Shown here: positions 35,840-48,192 of the stretch, one piece after another
Layout: each line of letters begins with the position of its first letter
Position numbering within the stretch: position 1 is the first letter of the stretch
Assembly: GCA_030737835.1 (NCBI GenBank)
Contig: CM060857.1
Coordinates: forward strand, 13,093,496 to 13,157,495
DNA: 64,000 nt
Reading direction: 5' to 3'
From: Acorus gramineus
Lineage: Eukaryota; Streptophyta; Magnoliopsida; Acorales; Acoraceae
Program-made: the position numbers and the translations under genes
Notes under the pieces: model-generated
Told to the model about the DNA's origin: nothing
Seen by the model: the letters and a program-made list of their open reading frames with translations, nothing else
The model's database searches: none

Positions 35840-38800
35840 CCGGCGTCTGCGTGAAGATGGGAGGAGACGGCGCCTCCCCGGCGGAATGCCGAGAGGCGCG
35901 CCGCCGGAGGATGGAGGTTCGCCGGTTCTCCAACACCTCCGTCGTCGGTGAACCCCCCGCCACGCCGCCTCCTGTTCCTGTTCCGGTACCGGTACCAGTT
36001 CCGGTTCCGGTTCTGCAGCCTCATCGGGCGGAGAAGAGGCGGGAGAGGACCGGGGTGAGGGCCGTCCTCAAGAGATGTCGGATGTCCGGATCGAATCCTC
36101 CGTCGGCTTCGTCTTCAGCTTCTCCTTCGCTGCCGCAGACTTCGTCGTTCTCTTCGTCTGGTTCGTCGTCGTCGTCGAGTGGAGGGGATCCGGAATCTCC
36201 TCCTCCTCCGCCGCCTCCGGATGCCTCGCCGGAGCCTCCTCCGCCGGCGTACGGGATGATCTCGGTCGCCGGACGTTCGAGGGAGATGGAGGACGCGGTG
36301 TCCTTGCTGACGGAGCTCTTACCGGCACTGCATTTCTTCGCCGTCTTCGACGGCCATGGAGGCTCTCACGTAAATTCTCGTCTCCTCCGCTTTCTTTATC
36401 GCGAGAAATCCATCAGACTGTTTTCGTTTTGTCTTCACTCTTCAGTGTTTTTGACTAAAAAAACCCCGAAAAAGTTGCGATAAAACGCGCGTTTTCCTCT
36501 CGCGGTTTAGTGATTCAACATCGATTTCATTTTTCGGGTTCGCCGCGGCGATCAAGGCATGCCAAAGTTTTAAAAATTTTGGGCGAAATTTTAAAATTTT
36601 GACATGATTTTAAGATTCCGTTACATGTTTAATTAATGTCTCCGGAAATCGTGTGATCAGGATAATGAGATTCTCGTTTTTTTTTTTTTTTTTTCATTAT
36701 TGTCTTTCATGTCTTACCTGCATTGCTGAGGAAGGAGTGGATGTGTTATTCTTTTATTCTAATCTTAACCGTTTGATTCTTCGGAACTCGTTTGGATGGC
36801 TATGATGGTTGGTAGGTCATGGTTGAAGCGATGATTGACACGTGGGTGTCGCAGGCAAAACCCCTTTTACGTCTGTTATTATTGTAGATCCCCGTTTGTT
36901 CTGGACCTACATTGTTCTTTGTTATGAATTAATGTTTTTTTTTTTTTTTTTAAATCTGTTGTTCTGTTAATGAAGGCATTTTCATATGTGGTGATGTATC
37001 ATGTACAACGTGATTGTATGTACTTTGTAGTATCGTAGATGAGATTGACGTGTAGTTCCAGACTTCCAGTGTTAATAAATGATTTTGACTATTATACCCT
37101 TGTGTATATATGATATTTGATAAATTGCCATTCTACCCCCACAAACTCCCCAAATGGGGTTTTTGAAGGAATTTTGGGGGGGGCAAGCATTCGAAGTTAT
37201 GGTGTCGCCAATTCACCAACATTGTAGGGAAATGTTTTTATGGGTTTGTATTTTCCACTTTCAGTTGTCTCTTGTTAGCTAACTTTTGTATGTGGTGTGA
37301 AATGAAATGTATTCTGCAGTTTTATTGTTAGATATTCTTAAATTTATTTTACATGATTCCCTTTTGTTTGTTTGTAATTTTTTATTGTTTTCATTACTTT
37401 CCTTGATTCTTCAAACATAGATCATATTGCTTAAAATTTTATGAATAACTCTATAATGACCTAGTTGATTACGTTAGAACAATTTTAATTGAGTGGGCTT
37501 ATTACTTAATTGGAACCGTTTCAATGCGATTGAGAATGTTATTAGACAGAAAAATCATATCTCCAAACTACTAATCTACAGTTAAATAGATTGAAAACAT
37601 GTTGGTCAGATTTTGTAAAAAAAGGGTACATGTTCATCTTGTCTTTCTAATTTTTTTTTTGCTTTTTTTATTTAATTTATTTATATAGATGTAGAGAGCT
37701 GGATGAATGGCAACACCAGTTTTTTTTTTTTTTTTGGGGTAAAAATGGGACATGGATGATAAATTCCTTTTTTATTTTTTTATTTTGGTGGAAGAATAGC
37801 TAAGGTTTTCCAAAATTTCTAACTTAGAATTCCATTAGTAGTCCAGTATGTGATACATGCGTTAGACTTTGAGGAGTTTCCTCTTTGATGGATTAAAAGG
37901 CCAGGATGGGGTAAGATATAGTTAGGATTTTTTTATGGTCAATGTGATGTTTTAGCTCTTCCGACAATGTAATAGATGTGAGGGATCTAGAACCTTCATT
38001 TAAGTATTTGTATTATAAAACATCAGTTAAACAAGTTATTCCTTACTGTATCAAATGATTTTTTCCCTATAAATCTGATTCTTATGATTGAGAATTGAAA
38101 TTCAGAAACCCGCGAGAGGTTCCCCACTCTTCTTTGATTCGTCTTAGGACCAAATCTCGAGAAAAAGAAGATGAATCTGGAAACTCTAGTACTTTACAAT
38201 TTACATCAATCTTCTTTTTGAATTAGATAGAAAGAGCTTTAATTTCCAGAAATGTTATTATTGCATTGCCTAAAATGATAAATCTATATTATGAGATACA
38301 GATGCGAGGACAAAGATATTGAATTTTAAATTTGACACAAAAAATCCAATTCAATTACGATGCTGCTGCATGTGTTAATTTGCAACTTTTGTAACAAGAT
38401 GGAGACATTGTGTGATTTAAGTATAAATGTATATTGAGTTCTTCCAGCCCATATAGGTATAATGTACTGAGTACCAGTATGAAACCAATCATGTCTAAGA
38501 AAGATTTATGTTTGAACTGACAGATAGCAAGATGTGTTTGCGCGGCATGTACTCTAAGCAGTGCACTCATAATTATTTTCCCACATTTGACTTTCATTTC
38601 CAACTCTAAGCATTATTCTTTCTAGTTAATTTTTACTTATATTATAAACTTGTAAAAGATGTGTGTTCCTCCAAAACTCTTTCGTATCCTAGAGTTTAGG
38701 ATACTCAATCCTATATTTCAAGCAAATGGAAAAATTAAGAGAAAATAGTGCAATATGAGGAAATGATTAAAAATCAAAACAGAAAATGATGTGCATCATA

Positions 38801-41800
38801 TTGTAATTGTTATTAGGATACATACCCGTAAGATGACAAAATTGAAACACATTGAATAATGCATAGCAAAACTTTAAGCTATGCAAGTAGTCGTTTCTCC
38901 AAGAAAAACATGCATATTATAAATAAAATTTACTAAATAAGAAAACCTTTTTAATTGATTATGCTATGAAGAGCTATACATGTCAGTTGCCAATTTTTCT
39001 TTAAAACTTTTACCATGCATGAGGTGTCTGAATGATATCTATAAATTGCCACTTGAAAGGATGTTATATATTGCATTGGACAAAAAATTCTTTAAGTAAT
39101 AAGGCATTGTCATGTCATTAATCTTTATAATAAGTTTATAGCTAACATGTACTATATTCACAATATATTTGGATAGTTGCTATTTTTAATTTTCATGTAA
39201 TCAGCATTTCCTTGGACAGGCATCTTTCTCTTGCATGCTCAGAAAGATATACTTTGTGAACTTTGGTTTCATGTTTTTTTGTGTTTGGTGTGTAATCTGT
39301 TCACACTGTTGGTGATGGATGCGTTTTTTCAAATAACAGCTGTTGGAATCATTTATAAACATAAAATTAGAATATGTACCTCACCAGAATTACCCAAGAA
39401 ACTCGTTCTTGGTTACAAAAATCTGTTTCGAGGAGAATCTTATCATTGATAAGGAATATATATATGGTGGTGATATATTGTTTACAATTTGAATTTATTA
39501 ATAGTTGACATAATTGTTTTACCAGGAGTTTTCACCGGAACTGTAGTGCTACATGTTCATTTATAGAAAGAGATACACTCGGACAAGATTCCATTGAGAT
39601 AATTTTTTTGGCATTTATAGATGCTATATTGCTGTCTGTGGCGGCAATGGCATGACTCCTAGAAGTCATTAAAAACACTATCCAATCCAAGATTGTCAAA
39701 TGACACTAAAAAATGGCATGTTCCAAATTTTTACCGAAAAGTCACTGTTAGAGACATTTTGTCGTTTCTTGCATGAAATTTTTTCTGGATGCCGCGTGTT
39801 ATATTCGATCAGAGTTTGTTGTTGGGTGAACATGATAGTTGTCACCTATCGGTGTTGTCTTTTTCTCATCACACGTTTGGCAAGCGGCATCGAGTCCTGG
39901 TTTCTAGCATGGAATGTTGTGTATAATTATTGATTTTGAGTGTAAAGGCACGGTGAATGAAATCACCTGATGCAATCATATATCAGAAATTGTTGATTCA
40001 TTTCTAAACTCAAGACAGCTGCAATTTCTGTCTGGTTGGTTGAACAAATTATCTGCCTCATTCATGTCGTCATGGTTATTGCTTAGTTTATCATATAATT
40101 TGTTCAATACGTTGTTATATGTGGTTTTGAGAGCAAAGGTGTTTCATTTGTACAATAACTGAACTTCATCTATATTTTAATCATTTATTTTTGTCTCTTT
40201 TATGGAATATATTTGATGGTAGATGTTGGGTTGCCGTATCTATTCCATTTCAATGACTGATTGAATGCAGTGAAAGAATGTGATCCAAGTGAAAGAGCAA
40301 AAATAAATGATGGAGTACTCTTAAATCCTCACTTACAATGAAAATCTTGAGTGACATTTAGTGAGGGTATTCCAGTGTCTTGAAGAGCTTTCCAATGTTT
40401 TTCTACAAGCCATAGGATTTATCTTGATCTTACTTCTTTTTTTTAATCTTCTGTTTTTTCCAGGTGGCAACATTGTGCAAGGAGCGCATGCACGTGTACT
40501 TAGTGGAGGAATTGAAGCTGTTTTTGGAAGGTCCCTTTGAAGGCGAAAATCTGTTTCATTGCAGGAAAATATCCCCTGAGGAATGGAAGACTGCAATGAA
40601 CAAATGCTTTCTGAAAATGGATGAGATTGCATTGAATGCTTGCGCATGCGGCATGGTAGGACCACCACCATGTGAATGTGAGCTTTCGGGGACCACATCA
40701 GAATTTGTTGGTTCTACTGCTGTGGCTGCGGTGATCAGAAGCAACCAAATCCTTGTTGCTAACTGTGGTGACTCACGGGCTGTTCTCAGCCGTGGAGGAA
40801 GGGCTATCCCTCTGTCGACAGACCACAAGGTTAGATAGTGGCACTTCAATAGTGAATTGGGTACTCCATTTGGGCCTCAGAAACTGTTTTACAATTATTG
40901 ATGTTTTAACATTGTTGGTTCACATGGAGGGGGGTGGAAGTTTGGGAGAGGATGCTTAAGAAATCATTAATTGAACAGGGTCATTGCGTTGCAGCGCTCT
41001 ATGACCATTGGAAAAGCAGATGGTGGTCTCGAGTGGACCCAACAACAGTTTGAATGATGTTGTCTCTCTTTGAAGTGCAACGACACTGTACCTTAATAAT
41101 ATCAAAAAATTTCCCATTTGTGGCACTTTCATTAGTTTCTCCTTGTGTCCATAACATGCTGTATGTGCAGCCGGACCGCCCAGATGAGTTAACAAGAATC
41201 GAAGCTGCTGGTGGGAGTGTGATCTATTTAAATGGATATCGTGTTAATGGTATTCTGGCTATGTCACGCGCACTAGGTATATACTTCACAACTTCAGCTG
41301 TTTTTTTTTTTTTATATATATATTATGGTTCATGCATATATGCATCATATGCTTTGTTGTTTAACTTCAGGTGGGATTATGTTCAACTGTTTGATTGTAA
41401 TGATATATAACCATTGTTGTCTATGTGTTCAGGTGAGCCTAGGTGGTGCTTAATTGACATATAAATATAAAATTATAATGAACATATGTAGAAATATGGA
41501 TAAAAATTATAATACAAACATAGATCTGATGGAGAATGGAAAGTGGAAAGAGGGGATGTTAGCAGTCGCGGAGCCATGAATTCACTCGGGGGGGGGGGGG
41601 GGGTTGACCTTTGACTGAACCTTTAAATTGTTTCTTAAGAACAAAAAAAAGAGCCTGTGCATTAACAAACAGGAGAGCCTAAATGCCTAATATAAATTCA
41701 ATTGTTGGTAAATTCATCTTGTTAGGCATAGTGGCATATGCTAATAGGAGGTTGTGGGTGAGGAGACACTCTTACGAGGATAATTGCTTAGATTTTTTTT

Positions 41801-44800
41801 ACAAGTTTTCTTGAAAATGTTTAGATGCTTGTGTCAGGGCATTTAGATAAAAGCAGTTGTAGCCTTGTAGGTCATCAATAGGGGTTACGATTTTTAATCG
41901 GCGTGGTTAGGTGTAAAACGAAAGCTAAATTGGCATTAGTACCTAGTTTTTCTTATAGTCCAAAATACAGTCCTATATATTTTGTAAGAAATCAAGTGAA
42001 GCATATACCTCGTTAGACGATGTATATATGTCGTTAAATTTTTTCTTACCGTTACTAAAAATGGTTTCGTTAAATTTGAAATAGAATGATATACACTTTT
42101 TATCAAAATATATGCCTCATTAGATGATGCTTACTATTTAAAAAAAAATGAAAACATGTGTCGTCTGAGTTTTGGACTATAAAATGATTTGAGTTCAACA
42201 TTTTCCAAGCTGAAAATATGTTTGGATAAAAAACCCAATTTGATAATTTTAATTCAAAAAACTATGAGAACCAAATAAGAGAAACAAAAATAACAATCCA
42301 TTAAAAAATTATCCAAACAATGAAAACATATCATCATATTCACATGACATTCAATAGAAACTAGAAAAAACCAATACAGTCCACCCACAATAAATCAATC
42401 AAATAAGGTTATCTTAGGGTTTTGGGAAATCTAAATATAGAAAGCCTCCACACAAAAATAAATCACCCAATCCTGTGTCATTGAAAGCTCGAGATCTAAA
42501 TATCTAAGAAAGTTACACACAACCTTCTCCCTTCTATGCCCTAAATAATTGGATGTCAGGTTGAGAACTTTAAACGGAGTCGTTAAAAGAAAATGGAAAA
42601 GTTCAAAAAAGGGTCCAAGAGATGTCCTGAGAGAGGAAGTGGGGTAGCATGGAATCAGTGGGAGATCATTGATCACGGGACATGGAACATTAGAAGGGAT
42701 GGTAAGGATGCTATTTCTCAAATGAAAGTTGAGGACATTTGGGTAATTATGAGGATTGATGGAGACATTAAAGACTTTCTAAGCATATGAAAAAAAAATC
42801 TGAGTGGCCTTTGGATGTTAGTGCTTTAAAAGGAATAAAAAATTTGGAACAAACACACAGACCGGCGGGGGAGGGGGAGGGGGAGGGGGGTGGTTTAGAG
42901 AGTGATATTTTCGACTTGGCAATCCAAGCGATGCCTGGTTGTGCCTGGGCCCGCAAGCACCAATATAATGGACAACATAACTACGCGGTCCTCCCCCCTA
43001 TCATTGCAAACCTGCCAGAACTACTATGTATATACCTTTTGGATGATTTCCCAGTCTTGAACAGTTGACGGATATACAATGAAGTTAACATGCTGGCTGA
43101 GTGGTTGCTCCCGAATTAGAATATGCGAGGTATGGTCCATCTTCCATCAAGCTTATGCAAAGTCTGTTTGCTCTGTCTACTATTGCTCCTTTTTCACCTG
43201 TCAGAAACAATGGCCTGGTTAGCTATGTTGAAGAAACGATTTTGTGGCAGATATCTTATATCCTAATCTATAATAAATTTTCCATTTCCCCTTCAATAAT
43301 CTTGTGGCACATCAGAAGTTGCCAAATCTGGTTAACACAATTGTGTGCCATTTGGGTAGCTAGATATAAGTCTAGGTTATTTATTATTTTTTTATTTTTG
43401 GTTTAAAAAGTTCCGCAACTTGGAAGCCTCAGTGAGGAACTCAACCAGGGTAGATAAAGTGAAAAATTGCTTGGGTTTTTCCTAGAATGGAATTTAAGCT
43501 CAAACATTCAAAAGAATATGGAAATATTCTCATAATATGCTGAGTTGAATTGATTAAGGGTTGGTTGATCTTCTTGAAATTCTAAAAGCAGCGATTCAGA
43601 AGTACGATAATAAATTATAGTTGTAGTAGTAGACTAATTAAGCAACTGACTTCATAACCATCCTGGCATTTTGCAGGTTTGCTTTTTTGGTTAATATTTA
43701 CTTAATTTTTCCTGCATCATTTAATTTCGAAATATGATGTTATAGTAAATCTGTTGTCATCGCCCTTTGTCCCCTCTTACACGGCCTTCTTTTTGCCTCT
43801 TCCTACATGACCTTCTTGCCTATAGAAATCCTATTAATATCTGTTACGAAATTACAAATACATGCAAGATTATTAGATCATATCTCAATAGCATATTACC
43901 AATTCACTTTACTCCTCATATTTTATGGTTTTTTGCTCTCACATCATTTCTAGTTTTCTAAAGCAAGGGTGGGAGTTTACCACCAATTTTATTGGAAAAT
44001 GATATGAAATCTTTGCATTTGTGTTGAAATATTTTACTAACTAAAATGACTTTACTAACTAGAATGACTTACATCCTCACATTAGTCACATCCTTGTATC
44101 ATTCCAATGCAACATTTACTCCATTTTTTGTCAGCTGATTTTTCCATATTATTGGGTGATATTATCCATATTTCAATTTTCGAGTCACCAAATGTTTCAG
44201 CTCTTCTTGACTTGTTCTCAAGTCTCACACCAGATTTTGGGTCCTTCGTCTATTTTTTTTTGCTGCAACTTGGTGCCATTGCGATAGTGCTCTTCTAGCT
44301 GACATTGTTTTTCTTGTATTTTCATTTGAATCAACTTAGTCCATCATACCAAAAATAAATAAATAAAGGTTTATGGCACATTTGCTCACAAGAACAATCC
44401 CTGGGAACTTCCTACAAGGAAGGATACATAGGATGCATGCTTGTTTTCCATTTGATTTGACTATCTTGTATCTTAATAGTTTTTGACTGCCATGGAAGCC
44501 AAAGCATTTACTTAGGTAGCGTTTGGAAACACAGTTTGAAAAACAGCTTTTAACTTTTGCAGTTTTATGTACACCTTTTGAGGGTGTAATGATGATGGCT
44601 GTTTTATAAAACACAGATTTCAAGATACAGTTTAGAGATAAAATCTAGTAATGATGATGTATTTAAGTTGACATGTTTGGTAACAGTTTTTAGCTTTTAC
44701 CTTTTAAATGATAATGTATTTGACTTGATGTGACTGCAAAAGCTAAAAGCTGCTTTAAGCTTTTGCAGCCAAACATACTCTAGAAACACTGAAATTATGT

Positions 44801-45780
44801 CACGTCAATGCATTTCCGGTACTCTTCATGTTTTGTGATGGCCACTTTATAAAAGAATTCCTTTATCAGTATTATTTTTGGCATCATGCACTAGAACTTT
44901 TGTGTTTTAACTGCGAGTCTCAATTTTAACTAGAGAAGTTTAGGTGAATACGCCAATTTACAGTATACATCTTACAAGAGTGGATTGACTCCTAATCTTC
45001 ATTTTTTTGGTGAAGATAACTCGGTTTATTTAATATGCAAGGAGAATTGAGTAATTGCAAATATAACCATTGTGATACACACATCTCTATGTGTCATCGT
45101 CCATTTTGTTGACTTGGGCTGTTTGGTATGTGCATTTTGTAATCCTTCTTTAAATCTTTACATGAAACTTAGACGTACAAGGCATCCTGAGCTCCACATT
45201 TCATGAGTCATTAATCCTGAATAACAGAAAAACCAATGCCAACATATGCTGGAACCTCACAAGGATAAAGAATATTTCATCCACCTAAAAATGGAACAAG
45301 GATTGACATATATGTTTATCATGCTTACTGTACAAAGCTAGTCAGTGTCTTCTAGACTTGGTCATGTAAATGGATTACTTGTCCATCAAAAAATCGTTCT
45401 TCGTTTGCATAAAATATAAACATATTGCAGGTGACAAGTATCTTAAACCAGTAGTTATCGCCGAGCCTGAGATAACCATCACACAGAGGACCGCAGAAGA
45501 TGAATTCCTGATCCTCGCAAGTGATGGGCTGTGGGATGTCTTGTCAAACGATACAGCGTGTGATGTCACCCGCCGCTGTCTCTATGAGGGGCGCCCACCA
45601 ACGCCAGGAGGCACACCTCCCAATGCAGTGGCCAAAGAAGAGGAAGACGACGATGAACCAACCCCCCACACTCGTTGTCACCTTGCCGCTGCTTTGCTGA
45701 CGAGGCTCGCGTTGGGTCGGAAGAGCTCCGACAACATCAGCGTCATAGTCGTTGACCTGGGAGGGGTTCGAGATGACTAA
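35836..45780 (+). CDS. AHG1: Clade A protein phosphatase 2C, AHG1 type
   Basis: Four exons join in frame: 35836-36369, 40464-40829, 41171-41276 and 45431-45780 (1356 nt, 451 aa), with introns of 4.1, 0.34 and 4.15 kb. The N-terminus [14 protein letters not shown], then a PV repeat, Ser-rich and Pro-rich stretches, precedes the PP2C fold: [10 protein letters not shown] (146-155), [10 protein letters not shown] with metal Asp172, [39 protein letters not shown] (Asp337), ASDGLWDVL (Asp367) and SSDNISV (Asp436). MT...CRE-RRRRxExRR, YGxxSVxGRSRxMED, LCxxxMH, KMDE and LLTRLALGR resemble Arabidopsis AHG1 more than ABI1, HAB1 or AHG3. AHG1 is a nuclear phosphatase that damps ABA signalling in seeds and is bound by DOG1. 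The Trp that other clade A members insert into ABA-bound receptors is Leu320 here (VIYLNG). Orthology to AHG1 is from memory of the family, without a tree. Confidence 0.88.
42867..42893 (+). other. G-run motif with quadruplex-forming pattern
   Basis: Within intron 3 of the PP2C gene, four or more G-runs of at least four bases are separated by single A residues (GGGGGAGGGGGAGGGGGAGG). This fits the usual G-quadruplex pattern on the coding strand. Nearby, 41588-41603 is an uninterrupted run of G, a second G-rich tract in the same intron. Confidence 0.5.
44513..44783. mobile_element. MITE-like element in PP2C intron 3
   Basis: The left end AGGTAGCGTTTGGAAAC and the inverted right end AGAGTATGTTTGGCTGC pair imperfectly. 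The inside carries AAGCTAAAAGCTGC-type inner repeats and is non-coding. Confidence 0.45.
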
Positions 45781-46630
45781 AGAGAAATGGAGAAGTGGGA
45801 GTCAGAGGTTTCACCTTTGTTCATAGACTTAATTGTTCATTGAACTTTTTTTAATTTCATAGCGCGACTTTGGTTATAGTTGAAACTTATAGAAGAGGTG
45901 CAGTTGTGGGAGGGGAAAAAATGGGGGTTTGGGGGGGGTGTACATCTGGTAGACTGAAATGCAAGCTCTGAAAAATTTGCATTTTGTTGTTTTATATCTG
46001 TCGAAGTTTGTTTTGCCCAAATTCTGTTTACAAGGTGCTCTTTTACTAAGGGTCTGGTGTAGAAGATGTATATATGTATACTAAAGGGTGCTGATACAAA
46101 GTCATTTCTTATATGGGAACTCTAATCGAGTATGTAATCCGTGTCGATTAGGGAAAATGTAAGAAACTATGCATTCTACTTGTTAAAGTGTATATATTTT
46201 GTTAGATAAGCATGTACTTAAAAAAAAAAAAAATCTAAAATGTGTCAATATTGACTCTGCCTTTACAAAATAGAGTGCGTACCATTTTTTTTCTTCTTTC
46301 GATTCTGATGAGTTTGAAGATAGCAGAAAACGAGAGCAGACAAAATTGCTCACTGAATTTTATTTTAATTTGTTTTGTTTTTCTGAATAATATGACTCTT
46401 ATAATAGGGTTCTAACAATTGACAAACCGATATTTTATTGAAATCTGATTTTTTCTAAATATGCTTTTATGTATAACAAATTAACAGGACCAGCTGATAT
46501 TAATGGAACTTCAGCAGACAAATCATATCACAAAGTGGGGTACCATGAATGATTTATTTTTGTTTTTTTTTTAGGGAAGGTAGACCTTTCTGAATGATAT
46601 TTACTAATATGAAATAGCCGTAGGTGGAGA
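45781..46630 (+). other. 3' UTR and downstream flank of the PP2C gene
   Basis: The first few hundred bases after the stop are the likely 3' UTR. The rest is AT-rich, and no other gene is recognised. Confidence 0.5.
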
Positions 46631-46770
46631 ATAATAATAATAAGTTGATAAAAAGAACAAAAACAGTCAACTTTAGACAGGAATATAATAGATAAACAGA
46701 TTAATAATAATAAGTTGATAAAAAGAACCAAAACAGTCAACTTTAGACAGGAATATAATAGATAAACATT
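46631..46770. repeat. Tandem duplication, two 70-bp units
   Basis: A 70-bp unit containing AATAATAAGTTGATAAAAAG and AACAGTCAACTTTAGACAGG occurs twice head to tail with only one or two differences, so it is a recent local duplication. A minus-strand open frame spanning it is not a gene. Confidence 0.85.
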
Positions 46771-47389
46771 AGCTAAACAGGAATCTTGCTTTATGAATGA
46801 TACAGAGTTTTCTATTGGTAGGTTAGCTTCCACACTTATCTCAAATGAAAATAAAAAATTGTAAACATATCTAAAAAACATTCTTGTCCATGTAAACCAC
46901 AAAGTCAAGCCACCTTCCTTTCATGTCAAGCGAGAGTCACACCCATTAATCTGAAACGTTTTGATATTATTATTATTATTATGAAAATGAGAGAATTGGA
47001 CCACAAGAAACAACATCTACCCTTCCTTGCGTTTTTTTTTTAAAAAACACATTCATTTTGCAACCCACTGTGATTACATTGACTGCCCATCTAAAATGGA
47101 AAAAAATATTCATGATCTAGAAGATAAAGAATTCAACGACTCCAATAGTTAATGTGCATGGGGTCCATGATCGCTTCCCACTTTGATTGATTGAATGAAA
47201 ATTTAGAAGTTTTTATACACTACATGATTTAGTCGGCTACCGCAATTAATTATCAATGGATTATGACAAGACGAAGATCAAATCATTATTCGAGCACTTA
47301 AGCATAGTTTATCTAGAAAGTTTTTTGTTGGTGTTTTATTCCAATCAGTTGATTTTATAATTTTTTTTTTTACTTTATATTATGAAAAG

Positions 47390-48192
47390 AGAAAATGACT
47401 AAATAAATCTATCAAAAATTAAAAATATCCACATCAGTCATTTTTAAAATTATACTAAAAAAAGTTTAATTTTACTATTTTGAAAACTCAGAAGACTAAC
47501 CTACCCCGCTATATAGTTAGATCCCTAACATGACTCTAACCCTTGTTAGGTTATTCCATACCTCTTACATTTGTGAAAATATTTCACACATTCTCATGCA
47601 TAATTTTTTTTTTACTCTAAATTAGTCGTCATTAGATGGATTTTATAAGATATGTGTTAATATAATTTAAATTGTATATTATATGTGTCAATAACACATA
47701 TCATGGATATGTGTGAATAAAGATTTATAATGGATATGTGTCAATGGCACATGTATGAATATGGATATGTGTGAAAATGGATACGTTGATGTTTCTTTAA
47801 AAAATAGATATGTGTCAATGACACCATAAAAATGTGTGAATAAAGATTTATAATACTATTATATCATCTGCTACATTCGGGTATAGCACAGATTTAAATT
47901 ACACATAATGATTATACACATTGAAATATGATAAATAGTATAAGATAAGATATAAGAAACACATAATATGAAATATAATAACAAAACCACTAAAAATTTC
48001 AAACAACACATGTAAGAGGTATGGAATAACCTAACAAGAGTTAGAGAAATGTTAGAGATCTAACTACATAGCGGGGTAAGTTAGTCTTTTGAGTTTCCAA
48101 AATGGTGAAATTAGACTTTTTTGATATAATTTTTAAAAGTGACTGCTTTTGGATATTTTTAACTTTTGAGAGATTTATTTGATCATTTTCCC
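47390..48192. mobile_element. Non-autonomous element with long (about 190 bp) inverted repeats
   Basis: 47390-47577 is repeated in inverted orientation at 48003-48192 with few changes; for example ACCTACCCCGCTATATAGTT on the left matches AACTACATAGCGGGGTAAGT on the right, and TTAGGTTATTCCATACCTC matches its inverse. The outer ends read GAAAATGACTAAATAAATC and, inverted, GAAAATGATCAAATAAATC. The roughly 425-bp centre is AT-rich, with several copies of an ATATGTGTCAATG(A/G)CACA unit. No transposase. Long inverted repeats suggest Mutator-like, but no clear 9-bp target duplication is seen. Confidence 0.7.

Noticed and set aside
42593-43068. Two open frames in PP2C intron 3
   Set aside because: No family similarity, and one runs through the G-rich tract; treated as intron.
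46528-46908. 126-codon hydrophobic minus-strand frame
   Set aside because: It contains the 70-bp tandem duplication, which creates a repeated peptide; no domain or promoter.
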